Of a DNA stretch of 64,000 nt, positions 39,389 through 47,652 are shown one piece after another; the first letter of the stretch is position 1, and every line of letters begins with the position of its first letter. A program made the translations under genes and the position numbers. The notes beneath the pieces were generated by a model. That model was not told the DNA's origin. It did not search any database and saw only the letters and a program-made list of their open reading frames with translations. The DNA is from Arthrobacter woluwensis. Its GTDB lineage: Bacteria; Actinomycetota; Actinomycetes; Actinomycetales; Micrococcaceae. Where the stretch lies: NCBI RefSeq assembly GCF_030816155.1, contig NZ_JAUSXR010000001.1:3410001-3474000 (forward strand), in the 5' to 3' direction.

Positions 39389-39498
39389 CAGACATGGTCC
39401 GGACGGTTAGAATCAAGCCTGCGGCCCGCCTCGGCGCGCCGCTCCCTGGCGCCCTCCGGGACCAGGTCCACCTCGCTCGTCACGCCGGAAGGGTCCCC

Positions 39499-40221
39499 AT
39501 GACTGTCGGAATCGTCGTCGTCTCCCACAGCATCAAGATCGCGGAGGGGGCGTGTGAGCTGGCCGCTCAGATGGCCCCGTCGGTGCGTCTCGAGGCGGCC
39601 GGCGGCACCGACGACGGCGGGCTGGGCACCAGCCTGGAGAAAGTGATGTCCGCGGTCGAGGCGGCGAATTCCGGCGAGGGTGTGGTGATCCTCTGCGATC
39701 TGGGCTCGGCCGTCATGGTGGCCGAGAGCGCCGTGGAATTCCTCGGCACGCCGCAGGACGTCTCGCTGGCCGACGCTCCGCTCATCGAAGGCCTGGTCGC
39801 CGCGTCGGTCGCGGCTCAGGGCGGTGCCGGAGTGGCCGCGGTCAAGGCCGCCGCCGAGTCCGCGCTGGCGCAGCAGGTCCAGGCCCGCATCGACGACAGC
39901 ACCGCGCCTCCCGTACGCCCCCGCGCCGTCGCCGAGGACGCCGACGAGGCTGTGTCCGTGGGCGGAGCGATCGTCGAGGACTTCGAGGTGCTCAACCAGC
40001 TCGGTCTGCACGCCCGCCCCGCCGCGGTGCTCGCCGGGTACCTCGGCGGCCTGGACGTGGAGGTCGACATCAACGGCGCCGACGGCCAGTCCGTCATGAT
40101 GCTCATGACCCTCGCCGCGGGTCAGGGAACGGTGCTGCACGTGCGCGCGAGCGGCCCCGACGCCCGCCGTGCCATGGATTTCATCGCCGAACAGTGCCGG
40201 ACGGGTTTCGGCGAGCTCTGA
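39499..40221 (+). CDS. dhaM: DhaM phosphotransfer subunit: EIIA(Man)-like domain fused to HPr
   Basis: The phosphate donor of dihydroxyacetone kinase. Residues 1-130 form the mannose-type EIIA domain with the phosphorylatable His10 in IVVVSHSIKIAEG. Residues 155-240 form an HPr domain with His171 in LNQLGLHARPAAVLAG. There is no enzyme I domain at the C-terminus, unlike the three-domain form of Escherichia coli, so phosphate must come from an EI encoded elsewhere. The ATG at 39499 lies after GGAAGGGTCCCC; the upstream frame to 39394 is non-conserved. It is the last gene of the dha operon. Confidence 0.92.
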   Translation: MTVGIVVVSHSIKIAEGACELAAQMAPSVRLEAAGGTDDGGLGTSLEKVMSAVEAANSGEGVVILCDLGSAVMVAESAVEFLGTPQDVSLADAPLIEGLVAASVAAQGGAGVAAVKAAAESALAQQVQARIDDSTAPPVRPRAVAEDADEAVSVGGAIVEDFEVLNQLGLHARPAAVLAGYLGGLDVEVDINGADGQSVMMLMTLAAGQGTVLHVRASGPDARRAMDFIAEQCRTGFGEL

Positions 40222-40235
40222 CGCTGTACCCCTTT

Positions 40236-40309
40236 CCATCGACTGCTCCATAGGATGCTGTTTCCCGTCGATTTCGGGGGAAGAGAGCATCCTATGGAGC
40301 AGTCGATGG
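40236..40309. terminator. Long hairpin between convergent dhaM and mutY
   Basis: A perfect 24-bp stem (40236-40259 with 40286-40309), inside which TTCCC/GGGAA and CCCG/CGGG can pair further. A short direct repeat (GGGTTAAG, twice) follows on the mutY side. Confidence 0.85.
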
Positions 40310-40336
40310 GTTAAGTCGACGGGTTAAGCCGACGAG

Positions 40337-41329
40337 CTAAAGGGTGACGCCCGCGTCGCTTTCGGTGGCCAGACGGTCCTTGAGCAGGCCCGCCAGGCAG
40401 CGCTCCAGCTGATCCGCCGGAGCCTGGAGACGGTGCAGGGCGTCGAGCTTACGGAAGACGCCGTCCGGGCCTCCCCATGCGAGGTCGACCGACGCCGCAT
40501 CCCCGTCCCAGCCTTCCGGTCGCGCCAGGAAGAGCTCACGGGGCACCGGTGCCCCGGCTTCCCGCAGGACGGCCATCATCGCGCCGCGGACCTGCCGGTC
40601 GGTGCCGTGCCAGGACTGGCCTTTCGGGGTGTATTCGGGCTCGGGGCGGCCGGCCGCGAGCCACGCGCATTCCGCGGCGACGGGGCACTCCTCGCACTTA
40701 GGGGCCCTCGCGGTGCAGACCAGGGCGCCCAGCTCCATGACGGCGGCGTTCCACGTCACCGACTCGGCCCGGTCTTCGGGCAGGAGCTGCTCCGCCAGCC
40801 GGGCTTCCGCCGCCGTGAACGCCGGGGCCGGCAGGGCGGACCCGGTGAAGAGGCGGGCGTGGACCCTGCGGATGTTGGTGTCGACGACGCTCTCCCGCCG
40901 GCCGAACGCGAACGCGGCGATGGCCGCGGAGGTGTACGTGCCGACGCCGGGGAGCGCCTGGAGGGCTTCGCGCGTGTCCGGCACGGCGCCGTCGTGCTTC
41001 TCGACGATCGCGACGGCGGCCGCATGCAGCCGCTGCGCACGGCGGGGGTATCCGAGGCGGCCCCAGGCGCGGACGGCTTCGGAGACGGGTTCGGCCGCCA
41101 GATCCGCAGGCGTCGGCCAGCGTTTCATCCACGCCTCCCAGACGGGGAGCACGCGCACCACGGGGGTCTGCTGGAGCATGAACTCGCTGACCATGATGCC
41201 CCACGGGCTGCATCCCCGGGAGTGAGGGAGGGCGGTCCGCCACGGGAGGTCGCGGCCGGCCGCCAGGAACCAGTCCTCGATGAGCTGGGCGGTCTTCCGC
41301 TTGAGGCTGTCGCTGGGGTACGTCGTCAT
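40337..41329 (-). CDS. mutY: A/G-specific adenine glycosylase
   Basis: MutY removes adenine mispaired with 8-oxoguanine. It has 330 residues. The catalytic glutamate is in VSEFMLQQTPV (about 47-57). The helix-hairpin-helix is LPGVGTYTSAAIAAFAFG (about 124-141), and the catalytic aspartate is in VVDTNIRRVHARL. The iron-sulfur cluster ligands are CTARAPKCEECPVAAEC (C-x6-C-x2-C-x5-C). A shortened C-terminal oxoG-recognition region follows. The ATG opens MTTYPSDSLKRK; upstream in-frame starts give a non-conserved extension. It is divergent from the next membrane protein. Confidence 0.94.
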   Translation of the reverse strand: MTTYPSDSLKRKTAQLIEDWFLAAGRDLPWRTALPHSRGCSPWGIMVSEFMLQQTPVVRVLPVWEAWMKRWPTPADLAAEPVSEAVRAWGRLGYPRRAQRLHAAAVAIVEKHDGAVPDTREALQALPGVGTYTSAAIAAFAFGRRESVVDTNIRRVHARLFTGSALPAPAFTAAEARLAEQLLPEDRAESVTWNAAVMELGALVCTARAPKCEECPVAAECAWLAAGRPEPEYTPKGQSWHGTDRQVRGAMMAVLREAGAPVPRELFLARPEGWDGDAASVDLAWGGPDGVFRKLDALHRLQAPADQLERCLAGLLKDRLATESDAGVTL

Positions 41330-41410
41330 GGCGGAATCCACTGTATCGCCCTCGCGTTCCCGGAGCGGCCCGGCGGCGTGCACCCAGGCTCACTGGGTAG
41401 GCTTGGAGGT

Positions 41411-42049
41411 ATGGCACGGCAGGGTGTGAGCACAGGCAAGGGGACGCGGCGGAAGGTCAGTCCCGCCGTGTACCGGCGACGGCGCGTGGTGGTCCTCGGC
41501 GCATTGATCGTGGTCCTGGCACTCGTGGCCTGGGGTGTTTTCGGACTCATGTCCCTCATGAAGGGCCCTGCCGGACCCGCCGTGGCGGCGACCGGCACCG
41601 AGACGCCGGCGGTCACGCCGCCTGCGACGTCGGCCAGTCCGTCCGCACCCGCAACCCCGGTCTGCGATGAGGGCCGCGTAAAGGTGACCGCGACCACGGA
41701 CAAGAAGGTCTACGGTCCCAAGGAGAACCCGGTGCTGACCCTGAAGGTCACCAACGAGGGCGCCGTCGCGTGTCCCATCAACATCGGCACGTCCCAGATG
41801 GAGTTCCTCGTCTCCAGCGGTCAGGACCGGATCTTCAACTCCCGCGACTGCATGGACAAGCCGAACGATCTGAAGAAGACCCTGGCGCCCGGCAAGAGTG
41901 AGAGCGCCAACTTCGTGTGGCAGCGCAACCGGTCGGTCGAGGGATGCCAGCTGATCACGACGAAGCCCGGTGCGGGCGGTGCCACGTACGTCTTCCAGGC
42001 GACGCTGGGACAGCGCACCAGCGACAAGGCCATCTTCCAGCTCGGCTGA
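41411..42049 (+). CDS. Membrane-anchored secreted protein of unknown function
   Basis: A 212-residue protein with a basic N-terminus (KGTRRKVSPAVYRRRR), one membrane helix (about 26-50) and a proline/threonine/serine-rich linker (about 60-85). An extracytoplasmic beta-rich domain of about 120 residues follows, with two cysteine pairs likely (CDEGRV, VACPINIG, SRDCMD, VEGCQLI). The pattern VKVTATTDKKVYGPKENPVLTLKVTNEG resembles an immunoglobulin-like or DUF4232-type fold. TAGGCT lies seven bases before the ATG with TGGAGGT between. Function unknown; its place next to mutY and disA is common in Arthrobacter-type genomes. Confidence 0.75.
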   Translation: MARQGVSTGKGTRRKVSPAVYRRRRVVVLGALIVVLALVAWGVFGLMSLMKGPAGPAVAATGTETPAVTPPATSASPSAPATPVCDEGRVKVTATTDKKVYGPKENPVLTLKVTNEGAVACPINIGTSQMEFLVSSGQDRIFNSRDCMDKPNDLKKTLAPGKSESANFVWQRNRSVEGCQLITTKPGAGGATYVFQATLGQRTSDKAIFQLG

Positions 42050-42074
42050 GGCCCTGCCGGGTTCCAGTCCGGGT

Positions 42075-43151
42075 CTAGATGTAGCGGTCCAGCAGGCTCG
42101 ATTCGGCCATGCGGGACAGGCCCTCGCGGACGCTGCGGGCACGCTGCTCACCGATGCCGTCCACCTGCATGAGGTCCTCGATCGTGGCGGCCATGAGGTA
42201 CTGCAGCCCGCCGAAGTGCTCCACGAGGCGGTCGGCGACGGCGCCGGGCACCGCTTTCAGCCCGGAGAGCAGGCGATAACCGCGCGGCTCGACGACGGCG
42301 TCCGGTGACGCTTCGCCGCCCGCCCCGGCGATGATCGCCGCGATCCGGTGCGGGTCCACGAGGTCCTGTGCGCTCAGTTCGCGCAGCGCCGCGACGGCCT
42401 GCTCGATGTCCTCGGCGGAGGCGTCGGAGCCGGCGTAGTCCCGCAGGATCACCTCGCTGCCCGGGCCGCGGCCGGCGGTGAGCTCGTCGAGCTGCAGGGC
42501 CAGAAGGCGTCCGTCCAGGCCGAGCTCCAGGACCAGCTGGGAGATCTCCTCGGAGATCCGGCGCACCATCTCCTGGCGCTGCAGCGTGACCGCGACGTCC
42601 CGGACGGTCACCATGGCTTCGATCTCCAGGGAGGAGAGGGCCGCGGTCACCTGGTCCAGGCGGGAGCGGTAGCGTTCGAGCGTGGCGAGGGCCTGGTTGG
42701 CGCGGGCGGAGACCTTTTCAGAACCTTCCAGCACGTGGCGCAGGCCGTTCACGTACAACGCGATGATCTGCATCGACTGGCTGACCGAGATCACGGGGAA
42801 GCCCGTCTGCTTGGCCACCCGCTCGGCGGTGCGGTGCCGGGTGCCCGATTCGGAGGTCTCGATGCTCGAATCCGGGACGAGCTGGACCCCCGCGCGGACG
42901 ATGTGGCGGGCGTCCTTGTCGCAGACGATCGCGCCGTCCATCTTCGCCAGCTCGCGCAGGCGGGTGGGGGAGAACTCGATCCCGATCTCGAAGCCGCCCG
43001 AACAGATGGAGTCGACCGTGCGGTCCGAGCCCAGCACGATCAGCGCGCCGGTGCGTCCGCGGAGGATGCGCTCCAGGCCGTCACGCAGGGCGGTGCCGGG
43101 TGCGACGCGGGCCAGTGTCGCCGTGAGCGTCTCTTCTGGTGTGCGGGCCAT
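42075..43151 (-). CDS. disA: DNA integrity scanning protein DisA (diadenylate cyclase)
   Basis: DisA makes c-di-AMP from two ATP and pauses at branched DNA. It has 358 residues. The DAC domain has the DGA motif in AKMDGAIVCDKD (72-74) and RHR in SGTRHRTAERVA (105-107). An elongated helical linker covers about 150-280. The C-terminal helix-hairpin-helix domain includes GLKAVPGAVADRLVEHFGG and MQVDGIGEQRARSVREGL. The start at 43151 opens MARTPEETLTATLA; the extension upstream is arginine-rich and non-conserved. The usual partner radA lies 2 kb away, beyond an inserted block. Confidence 0.95.
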   Translation of the reverse strand: MARTPEETLTATLARVAPGTALRDGLERILRGRTGALIVLGSDRTVDSICSGGFEIGIEFSPTRLRELAKMDGAIVCDKDARHIVRAGVQLVPDSSIETSESGTRHRTAERVAKQTGFPVISVSQSMQIIALYVNGLRHVLEGSEKVSARANQALATLERYRSRLDQVTAALSSLEIEAMVTVRDVAVTLQRQEMVRRISEEISQLVLELGLDGRLLALQLDELTAGRGPGSEVILRDYAGSDASAEDIEQAVAALRELSAQDLVDPHRIAAIIAGAGGEASPDAVVEPRGYRLLSGLKAVPGAVADRLVEHFGGLQYLMAATIEDLMQVDGIGEQRARSVREGLSRMAESSLLDRYI

Positions 43152-43367
43152 GCTGACAGTTCCCTTCAGGCGTCCGGGCCGGGGCTTTGCGGCCCGGCTC
43201 CAAGAGCCGTTGGACGATCTGCATCGCGGCGCACACAAAGTGCACCTTCCACGGCTGACACCATCATAGGGTCCAGAGGGGCCGTCTTCCGCATCAGGAC
43301 GCCGGAAAGTGCCCCGTGGAGCCTTGCATCGGGAGCGCGGAAAGTGGCCTTTTCGGCGCTGTGCGGA

Positions 43368-43796
43368 TCAGGCGGTTTCGGCCAGCACGGTCTCGATCCG
43401 GCCGAGCACGCCGGGCCAGCCGTGGCCCATTCCGTCGAGCGCCTGCCGGCCCGCCGGGGTGTCCAGGCGGAAGCCCGCGTGCTCGAAGTGCAGCACGGTT
43501 CCGTCGGCCACGCTTTCCAGTCGCCAGGTGATCGTGGTGTCGAGGACGCCCTCGGCGAAGAGGATCGTGAGGGACCGGCCGGGCTCGACGGCGAGGACTT
43601 CGCAGCGCTGTTCGCCCCAGTGAGCCATGTCGAGCGTGAAGCGGTGGCCGACGACGGGCGCGATGTCTCCCGCGGCCCACCAGCGGGCGAGGCGTTCCGG
43701 CGTCGTGATGGCTTCCCAGACGCGCTCGATCGGGTGCGGGAAGTGGCGTTCGAGACGGATGGCGTTCTCGGCGGTCTCGGGGTTCTCAGTCATCAT
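43368..43796 (-). CDS. SRPBCC (AHSA1-like) domain protein
   Basis: A 142-residue helix-grip protein. The AHSA1-type N-terminal pattern IRLERHFPHPIERVWEAITTPERLARWW (about 13-40) is followed by a beta sheet ending in a long C-terminal helix. Such proteins bind hydrophobic ligands; the ligand here is unknown. Its 5' end overlaps the upstream ArsR gene by 8-11 bases (two adjacent ATGs), so translation is coupled. The ArsR-SRPBCC pair is a widespread arrangement in which the repressor controls its partner. Confidence 0.88.
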   Translation of the reverse strand: MMTENPETAENAIRLERHFPHPIERVWEAITTPERLARWWAAGDIAPVVGHRFTLDMAHWGEQRCEVLAVEPGRSLTILFAEGVLDTTITWRLESVADGTVLHFEHAGFRLDTPAGRQALDGMGHGWPGVLGRIETVLAETA

Positions 43797-44178
43797 CGGT
43801 CCGTTCTGTGGGGTGGTGAGGGGTGTCGTGGGCGGGGGCTGCTCGGTGCGGCGCGGGGTCTGTGTCCGCGGGCGCCCCGGCGTCGAGGAGGGATCCCAGG
43901 TCGTCGAGGCGGCGGTTCCAGTAGTGCTCGTACGGCTTGAGCCAGTCGCCCGCCTGCTCCAGCCCGTCCGGTCGCAGGTGATACACGCGGTTCCGGCCCC
44001 GGCGCTCCTCCCGGACGAGGCCGGTCTCGCGCAGCACGGCGAGGTGTTCGGAGGCGGCCGAGCGGCTCAGTGCGAGCAACCCGGTGAGCTCACCGGCCGT
44101 AAGCGGTCCCACGCGCAGGGCGTCCAGCATCCTGCGCCGGGCAGGGTTGGCGAGAGCGCCGAAGACGTCGGGAAGCAC
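43786..44178 (-). CDS. ArsR/SdpR-type winged-helix repressor
   Basis: A 130-residue ArsR-family protein: FGALANPARRRMLDALRVGPL, the helix-turn-helix LTGLLALSRSAASEHLAVLRETGLV (about 35-59), and the wing EERRGRNRVYHLRPDGL. No cysteine metal site is visible, so it belongs with the SdpR-like members paired with SRPBCC proteins. The GTG at 44178 is the right start: a -10 hexamer TATCCT lies six bases before it, and a perfect operator palindrome (44187-44212) overlaps the promoter. The tail is rich in A, D, T, P and H and looks disordered. The upstream in-frame extension runs through repeats and is not coding. Confidence 0.88.
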   Translation of the reverse strand: MLPDVFGALANPARRRMLDALRVGPLTAGELTGLLALSRSAASEHLAVLRETGLVREERRGRNRVYHLRPDGLEQAGDWLKPYEHYWNRRLDDLGSLLDAGAPADTDPAPHRAAPAHDTPHHPTERTDDD

Positions 44179-44184
44179 GACCCC

Positions 44185-44218
44185 AGGATATGTCGGAAAT
44201 ATCCGACATATCAAGTCC
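44185..44218 (-). promoter_or_regulatory. Leaderless promoter of the ArsR gene with embedded operator
   Basis: On the minus strand TTGATA, 18 bases, then TATCCT (44185-44190), followed by GGGGTC and the GTG start. A perfect inverted repeat GATATGTCGGA / AATA / TCCGACATATC (44187-44212) lies between and over the two hexamers. Repressor binding there would block RNA polymerase, so autoregulation is the natural reading. Confidence 0.75.
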
Positions 44219-44228
44219 TTCAGCAGGC

Positions 44229-44318
44229 TTGTGTGCTCAGTTGTTGCGGGTCGCAGGCGCCCGAACCCGCAACAACTGAGCACACAACGGCGGGCACGCA
44301 ACAACTGAGCACACAACG
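44229..44318. repeat. Three copies of a 20-base word, two forming a 23-bp hairpin
   Basis: TTGTGTGCTCAGTTGTTGCG and following bases (44229-44251) pair perfectly with 44265-44287 across a 13-base loop. A further direct copy of the right arm is at 44298-44318. It lies in the divergent region between the ArsR and DUF1851 genes, not at a gene end. Confidence 0.85.
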
Positions 44319-44408
44319 ACCGGGCGCGCGACGACGACGGCGGGCCGCGGAAGGCTGCATTTCGGGCGCGTGCATAATGGCGGGAAAGGTCGGCCGAGAG
44401 GACTTGGG

Positions 44409-45044
44409 ATGTTTGATCGTTTCCGCGCACTGTATGCCCCGCTCCGGGAGGAAGGTCCGGCGGGTTCTGCTTGGTTGCACGAACGGCTCACCACGGTTCC
44501 GGGGTACACCGATTTCGCCGCGGAGTTCGCGGGGGCGACGTTCGATGGGGGTCTCTACCGGGTCCACGACGACATCTCTGGTCCGCAGGCCATGGAACTG
44601 ATCGGGGATGCCTTTCCCGAATGCACCCATCGCGTCGTCCCGTTCGGCTATGACTGGCTTGGAAATCAGTTCGCCGTTGACTACGGCCGAATCGTGGAGG
44701 GGCAGCCTCAGGTGCTCCTCTTCGTCGTGGGAACAGGCGAGGCGCTGAGGATCCCCGTGTCGTTCACCGCATTCCATGAGGAAGAAGTCGTTGACGATTC
44801 AGAAGCCGCATTGGCCTCCGAATTCTTCTACACCTGGTCGGCTCCCAACACGGACACCCTGCCGCTGCGCCGCGATCAGTGCTTGGGGTATCGGATCCCG
44901 CTGTTCCTCGGGGGTCAGGACGAGGAACGGAATCTTGAGATCACCGACCTGGAGGTCTACTGGTCCCACACGGGCCAACTGCGCGTCAGCACCTTGGACC
45001 TGCCACCCGGGACCTCGATCCAGGGAGTCAAGAGGGCCGAATAG
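44409..45044 (+). CDS. DUF1851/Tdi1-like protein
   Basis: A 211-residue soluble protein starting MFDRFRALYAPL. It resembles the GAD-like/DUF1851 domain found in some immunity proteins (such as Tdi1), with ELIGDAFPECTHRVVPFGYDWLGNQFAVDYG and QVLLFVVGTGEALRIPVSFTAFH as the core. DUF1851-type residues FHEEEVVDDSEAALASEFFY follow. No toxin gene lies nearby. Codon choice is somewhat less GC-biased than in the flanking radA and disA, which suggests later acquisition. The family assignment is from motif memory and is moderate; the function is inference. Confidence 0.6.
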   Translation: MFDRFRALYAPLREEGPAGSAWLHERLTTVPGYTDFAAEFAGATFDGGLYRVHDDISGPQAMELIGDAFPECTHRVVPFGYDWLGNQFAVDYGRIVEGQPQVLLFVVGTGEALRIPVSFTAFHEEEVVDDSEAALASEFFYTWSAPNTDTLPLRRDQCLGYRIPLFLGGQDEERNLEITDLEVYWSHTGQLRVSTLDLPPGTSIQGVKRAE

Positions 45045-45078
45045 TCTCAGCCACTGGCGCCCGGATACCCACTCGCCC

Positions 45079-46455
45079 TCACCCGTGGAACAGCAGCTCC
45101 AGCGCCTGCGCCAGGTGCTCCACTTCCTTCACGGTGAAGCCGTCCGGCACTGGGCCCGGGCCGTTCGGGCTCGACGGCACGATGGCGTGCGTGAAGCCGA
45201 GCCTGCTCGCTTCTTGGATGCGCTTATTGATGCCGGGCACGGGGCGGACCTCGCCGGCCAGGCCCACCTCGCCGAACGCGATCAGGCGGCTGGACAGGGC
45301 CTTGCCGGCCTTGGCGGAGGCCACGGCGAGGGCGACGGCCAGATCTGTGGCGGGTTCGCTGAGTTTCACGCCGCCCACGGTGGCCACATAGGAATCGTCC
45401 TTGTGGAGCTGGCAACCGGCGCGCTGCTGGAGCACCGCCAGGAGCATCGACACCCGGGAGGAATCCAGGCCGCTCGTCGCGCGGCGGGGCTGGGCGTTGG
45501 GGGAGGTGGCGAGAAGGGACTGCACTTCGGCCACGAGAGGACGGCGGCCCTCGAGAGTCACGGTGATGCAGGTCCCGGACACCGGCTCCTTGGTCCGCGA
45601 GACGAACAGACCGCTCGGGTCCGCCAGACCCTCGATGCCGTCTTCGTTCAGATCGAAACAGCCCACCTCATCCGTGGGCCCGTAGCGGTTCTTCACGGCG
45701 CGGATGAGCCGCAGCCGGGAGTGACGCTCGCCCTCGAACTGGCACACCACATCCACGAGGTGTTCCAGGAGGCGCGGCCCGGCGATCGAGCCGTCCTTGG
45801 TCACGTGGCCCACCAGGAGCGTGGTCATGTTCCGTTTCTTGGCCGCGGCGATGAGGGACGCCGCCACCTCCCGCACCTGGGAGACGCCGCCCGCGGATCC
45901 CTCCACCTCCGGACTGCTCAGGGTCTGCACGGAGTCCACCACCAGAAGCCGCGGCTCCACCCGTTCGACCTGGCCCAGAGCTTGCGAGAGGTCCGTCTCG
46001 GCGGAGAGGTACAGGGTGTCCGCCACGGCGTCGATCCGCTCGGCCCGGAGCTTCACCTGCGCGGCAGACTCCTCGCCGGTCACGTAGAGGACGTCCTGGC
46101 CCGTGCGGGCGAAGCGTGCCGCGACGTCCAGGAGCAGGGTCGACTTGCCGACACCGGGCTCGCCGGCCAGGAGGATCACGGCGCCCGGCACGAGGCCCCC
46201 GCCGAGCACCCGGTCCAGCTCGTTCACGCCCGTGGGCAGGAACGCCGCCGCGGCGGCGTCCACCGAGGCGATCGGGAGCGCCGGCTCCAGGACGGTGGCG
46301 GCCGCCGTCGTGCGGGCGACCGTGGCGCCGGTCTCCACGACCGTGCCCCACGCCTGGCACTCACCGCAGCGGCCCACCCACTTGATGGTGGTCCAGCCGC
46401 ATTCGGTGCACTTGTATCCCGGCGCCTTGCTGCCACGGGTGGTCTTGCTTGCCAT
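45079..46455 (-). CDS. radA: DNA repair protein RadA
   Basis: RadA is a RecA-like motor that promotes branch migration during recombination. It has 458 residues. The zinc finger ligands are C16, C19, C30 and C33 (KCTECGW, RCGECQAW). Walker A is LLAGEPGVGKSTLLLDVA (about 95), the RadA-specific motif is KNRYGPTDE (about 258), and a C-terminal Lon-like domain includes SDLAVALAVASAKAGK-type sequence and KRIQEASRLGFTHAIVPSS. The ATG is seven bases behind TAGGCT (leaderless). The gene would normally adjoin disA. Confidence 0.96.
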   Translation of the reverse strand: MASKTTRGSKAPGYKCTECGWTTIKWVGRCGECQAWGTVVETGATVARTTAAATVLEPALPIASVDAAAAAFLPTGVNELDRVLGGGLVPGAVILLAGEPGVGKSTLLLDVAARFARTGQDVLYVTGEESAAQVKLRAERIDAVADTLYLSAETDLSQALGQVERVEPRLLVVDSVQTLSSPEVEGSAGGVSQVREVAASLIAAAKKRNMTTLLVGHVTKDGSIAGPRLLEHLVDVVCQFEGERHSRLRLIRAVKNRYGPTDEVGCFDLNEDGIEGLADPSGLFVSRTKEPVSGTCITVTLEGRRPLVAEVQSLLATSPNAQPRRATSGLDSSRVSMLLAVLQQRAGCQLHKDDSYVATVGGVKLSEPATDLAVALAVASAKAGKALSSRLIAFGEVGLAGEVRPVPGINKRIQEASRLGFTHAIVPSSPNGPGPVPDGFTVKEVEHLAQALELLFHG

Positions 46456-46462
46456 GCCCTCA

Positions 46463-46468
46463 AGCCTA
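46463..46468 (-). promoter_or_regulatory. -10 hexamer of radA
   Basis: TAGGCT on the minus strand, seven bases before the ATG at 46455, without a separate ribosome site. Confidence 0.45.
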
Positions 46469-46523
46469 TCGGCGGGCACTGACACGAAAGCCGCGGGGCG
46501 GCCGATGTGGAAAACCCCGGGGA

Positions 46524-47652
46524 TCAGAGATCCGGCAGGTAGTCCCGGGCCTCCTTGGCCTCCACGCCCGCGGTCTCCAGGAGATCCACCATGAGGGGGC
46601 GGAACAGCATGACCACCGTCTCGCCCTCCAGGCGGCTCACACCCAGCAGGCGGGGATGCAGGCGCGTGGCGATCGAGGCCAGGTCCTGCTGCGCGTCCCG
46701 CAGCGCGGAGTCGCGGCCGCGGCCGTCGTCGCCCGCATATCCCACGGCCATGAGGTCCACCGCGTCGGCGGTCTCGAACAGCACCTCCGCGATGCTCTGC
46801 GTTGCCTCATCACTCAGCGCGGTGTGATTGATGGCGCTCGTCAGGCGACGGGCGAACACCCGGCAATTGCGCAGGGCGAGATCCAGGTATTCGACCGCCT
46901 CGCCGAGCTGGGAGACCTCGGAGCGGTGCCGCCGGTACAGCGGGGACATGGTCGTGACCTCGCCGGAGGCCCGCAAGGTCATCCGCAGGGCGTCCAGACC
47001 GGGCTGGCAGTTCCGCGCGCGCACCAGGGCGTGCCAGGCCAGGGTCGAGTCGTTGTCGAGGAGGCTCTTCCCGCATTCGCGCAGCACTTCGGAGGTCTGC
47101 TGGAGCGTCGAGCGCAATTGCAGCCGTGGCTCCTCGCGCGGATCCCGGGGGGTCAGGAACGTCACGAGCAGGGCGAACACCCCGCCCACCACGGCGTCGA
47201 GGCTCCGGGTGAACGGCCCGCCCGCGGGGGCCGGGAGCAGCACCACCAGCAGCGATTGAAGGCCGAGCTGCGTGGCGAAGATGGCGCCGCTGTCCAGGAA
47301 GCGCGCCAAGAGGATCGAGAAGAGCAGCACGACGGCGGCCTGCCAGATCCCCGAACCGAGCCAGTGCAGCAGGACGTCTCCCACCGCGATGCCCAGCGTG
47401 CACCCGAGGCCGACTTCCAGCACGCGGCGTAGACGCGTGCCCCGGGCGAAACCGAGAGCGATCAGCGAGGACGTCGCCGCGAACAACGGCCCCCACATGC
47501 CCCAGAACGAGCTCGGCGAACGTGTACGCCCCCACCGCGCAGAACGTCATCTGCAGTGCGGGGATGAGCGATTCACGCATGCGGATGACGCCCGTCGTGG
47601 CGCGCTCCTTCGCTTCCCTGCCGATCGGCTTCACACCGCCCAAGCGCACCAT
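46524..47652 (-). CDS. FUSC/aromatic-acid-exporter-like membrane protein, apparent one-base insertion
   Basis: A membrane protein of the FUSC/YhfK/aromatic acid exporter group. The N-terminal part (MVRLGGVKPIGREAKER through FAELVLGHVG, from ATG 47652) is in one frame. The rest (PLFAATSSLIALGFARG, ending at 46524) is in another. Dropping one C from the plus-strand run at 47490-47494 joins them into a 375-residue protein with about six membrane helices in the first 170 residues and a helical cytoplasmic C-terminal domain. TAGACT lies six bases before the ATG. The transported substrate is unknown. Pseudogene or sequencing error. Confidence 0.75.

Noticed and set aside
44229..44318. Possible small CRISPR array
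   Set aside because: Only three copies, one of them inverted, with spacers of 9-18 bases and no cas genes nearby.
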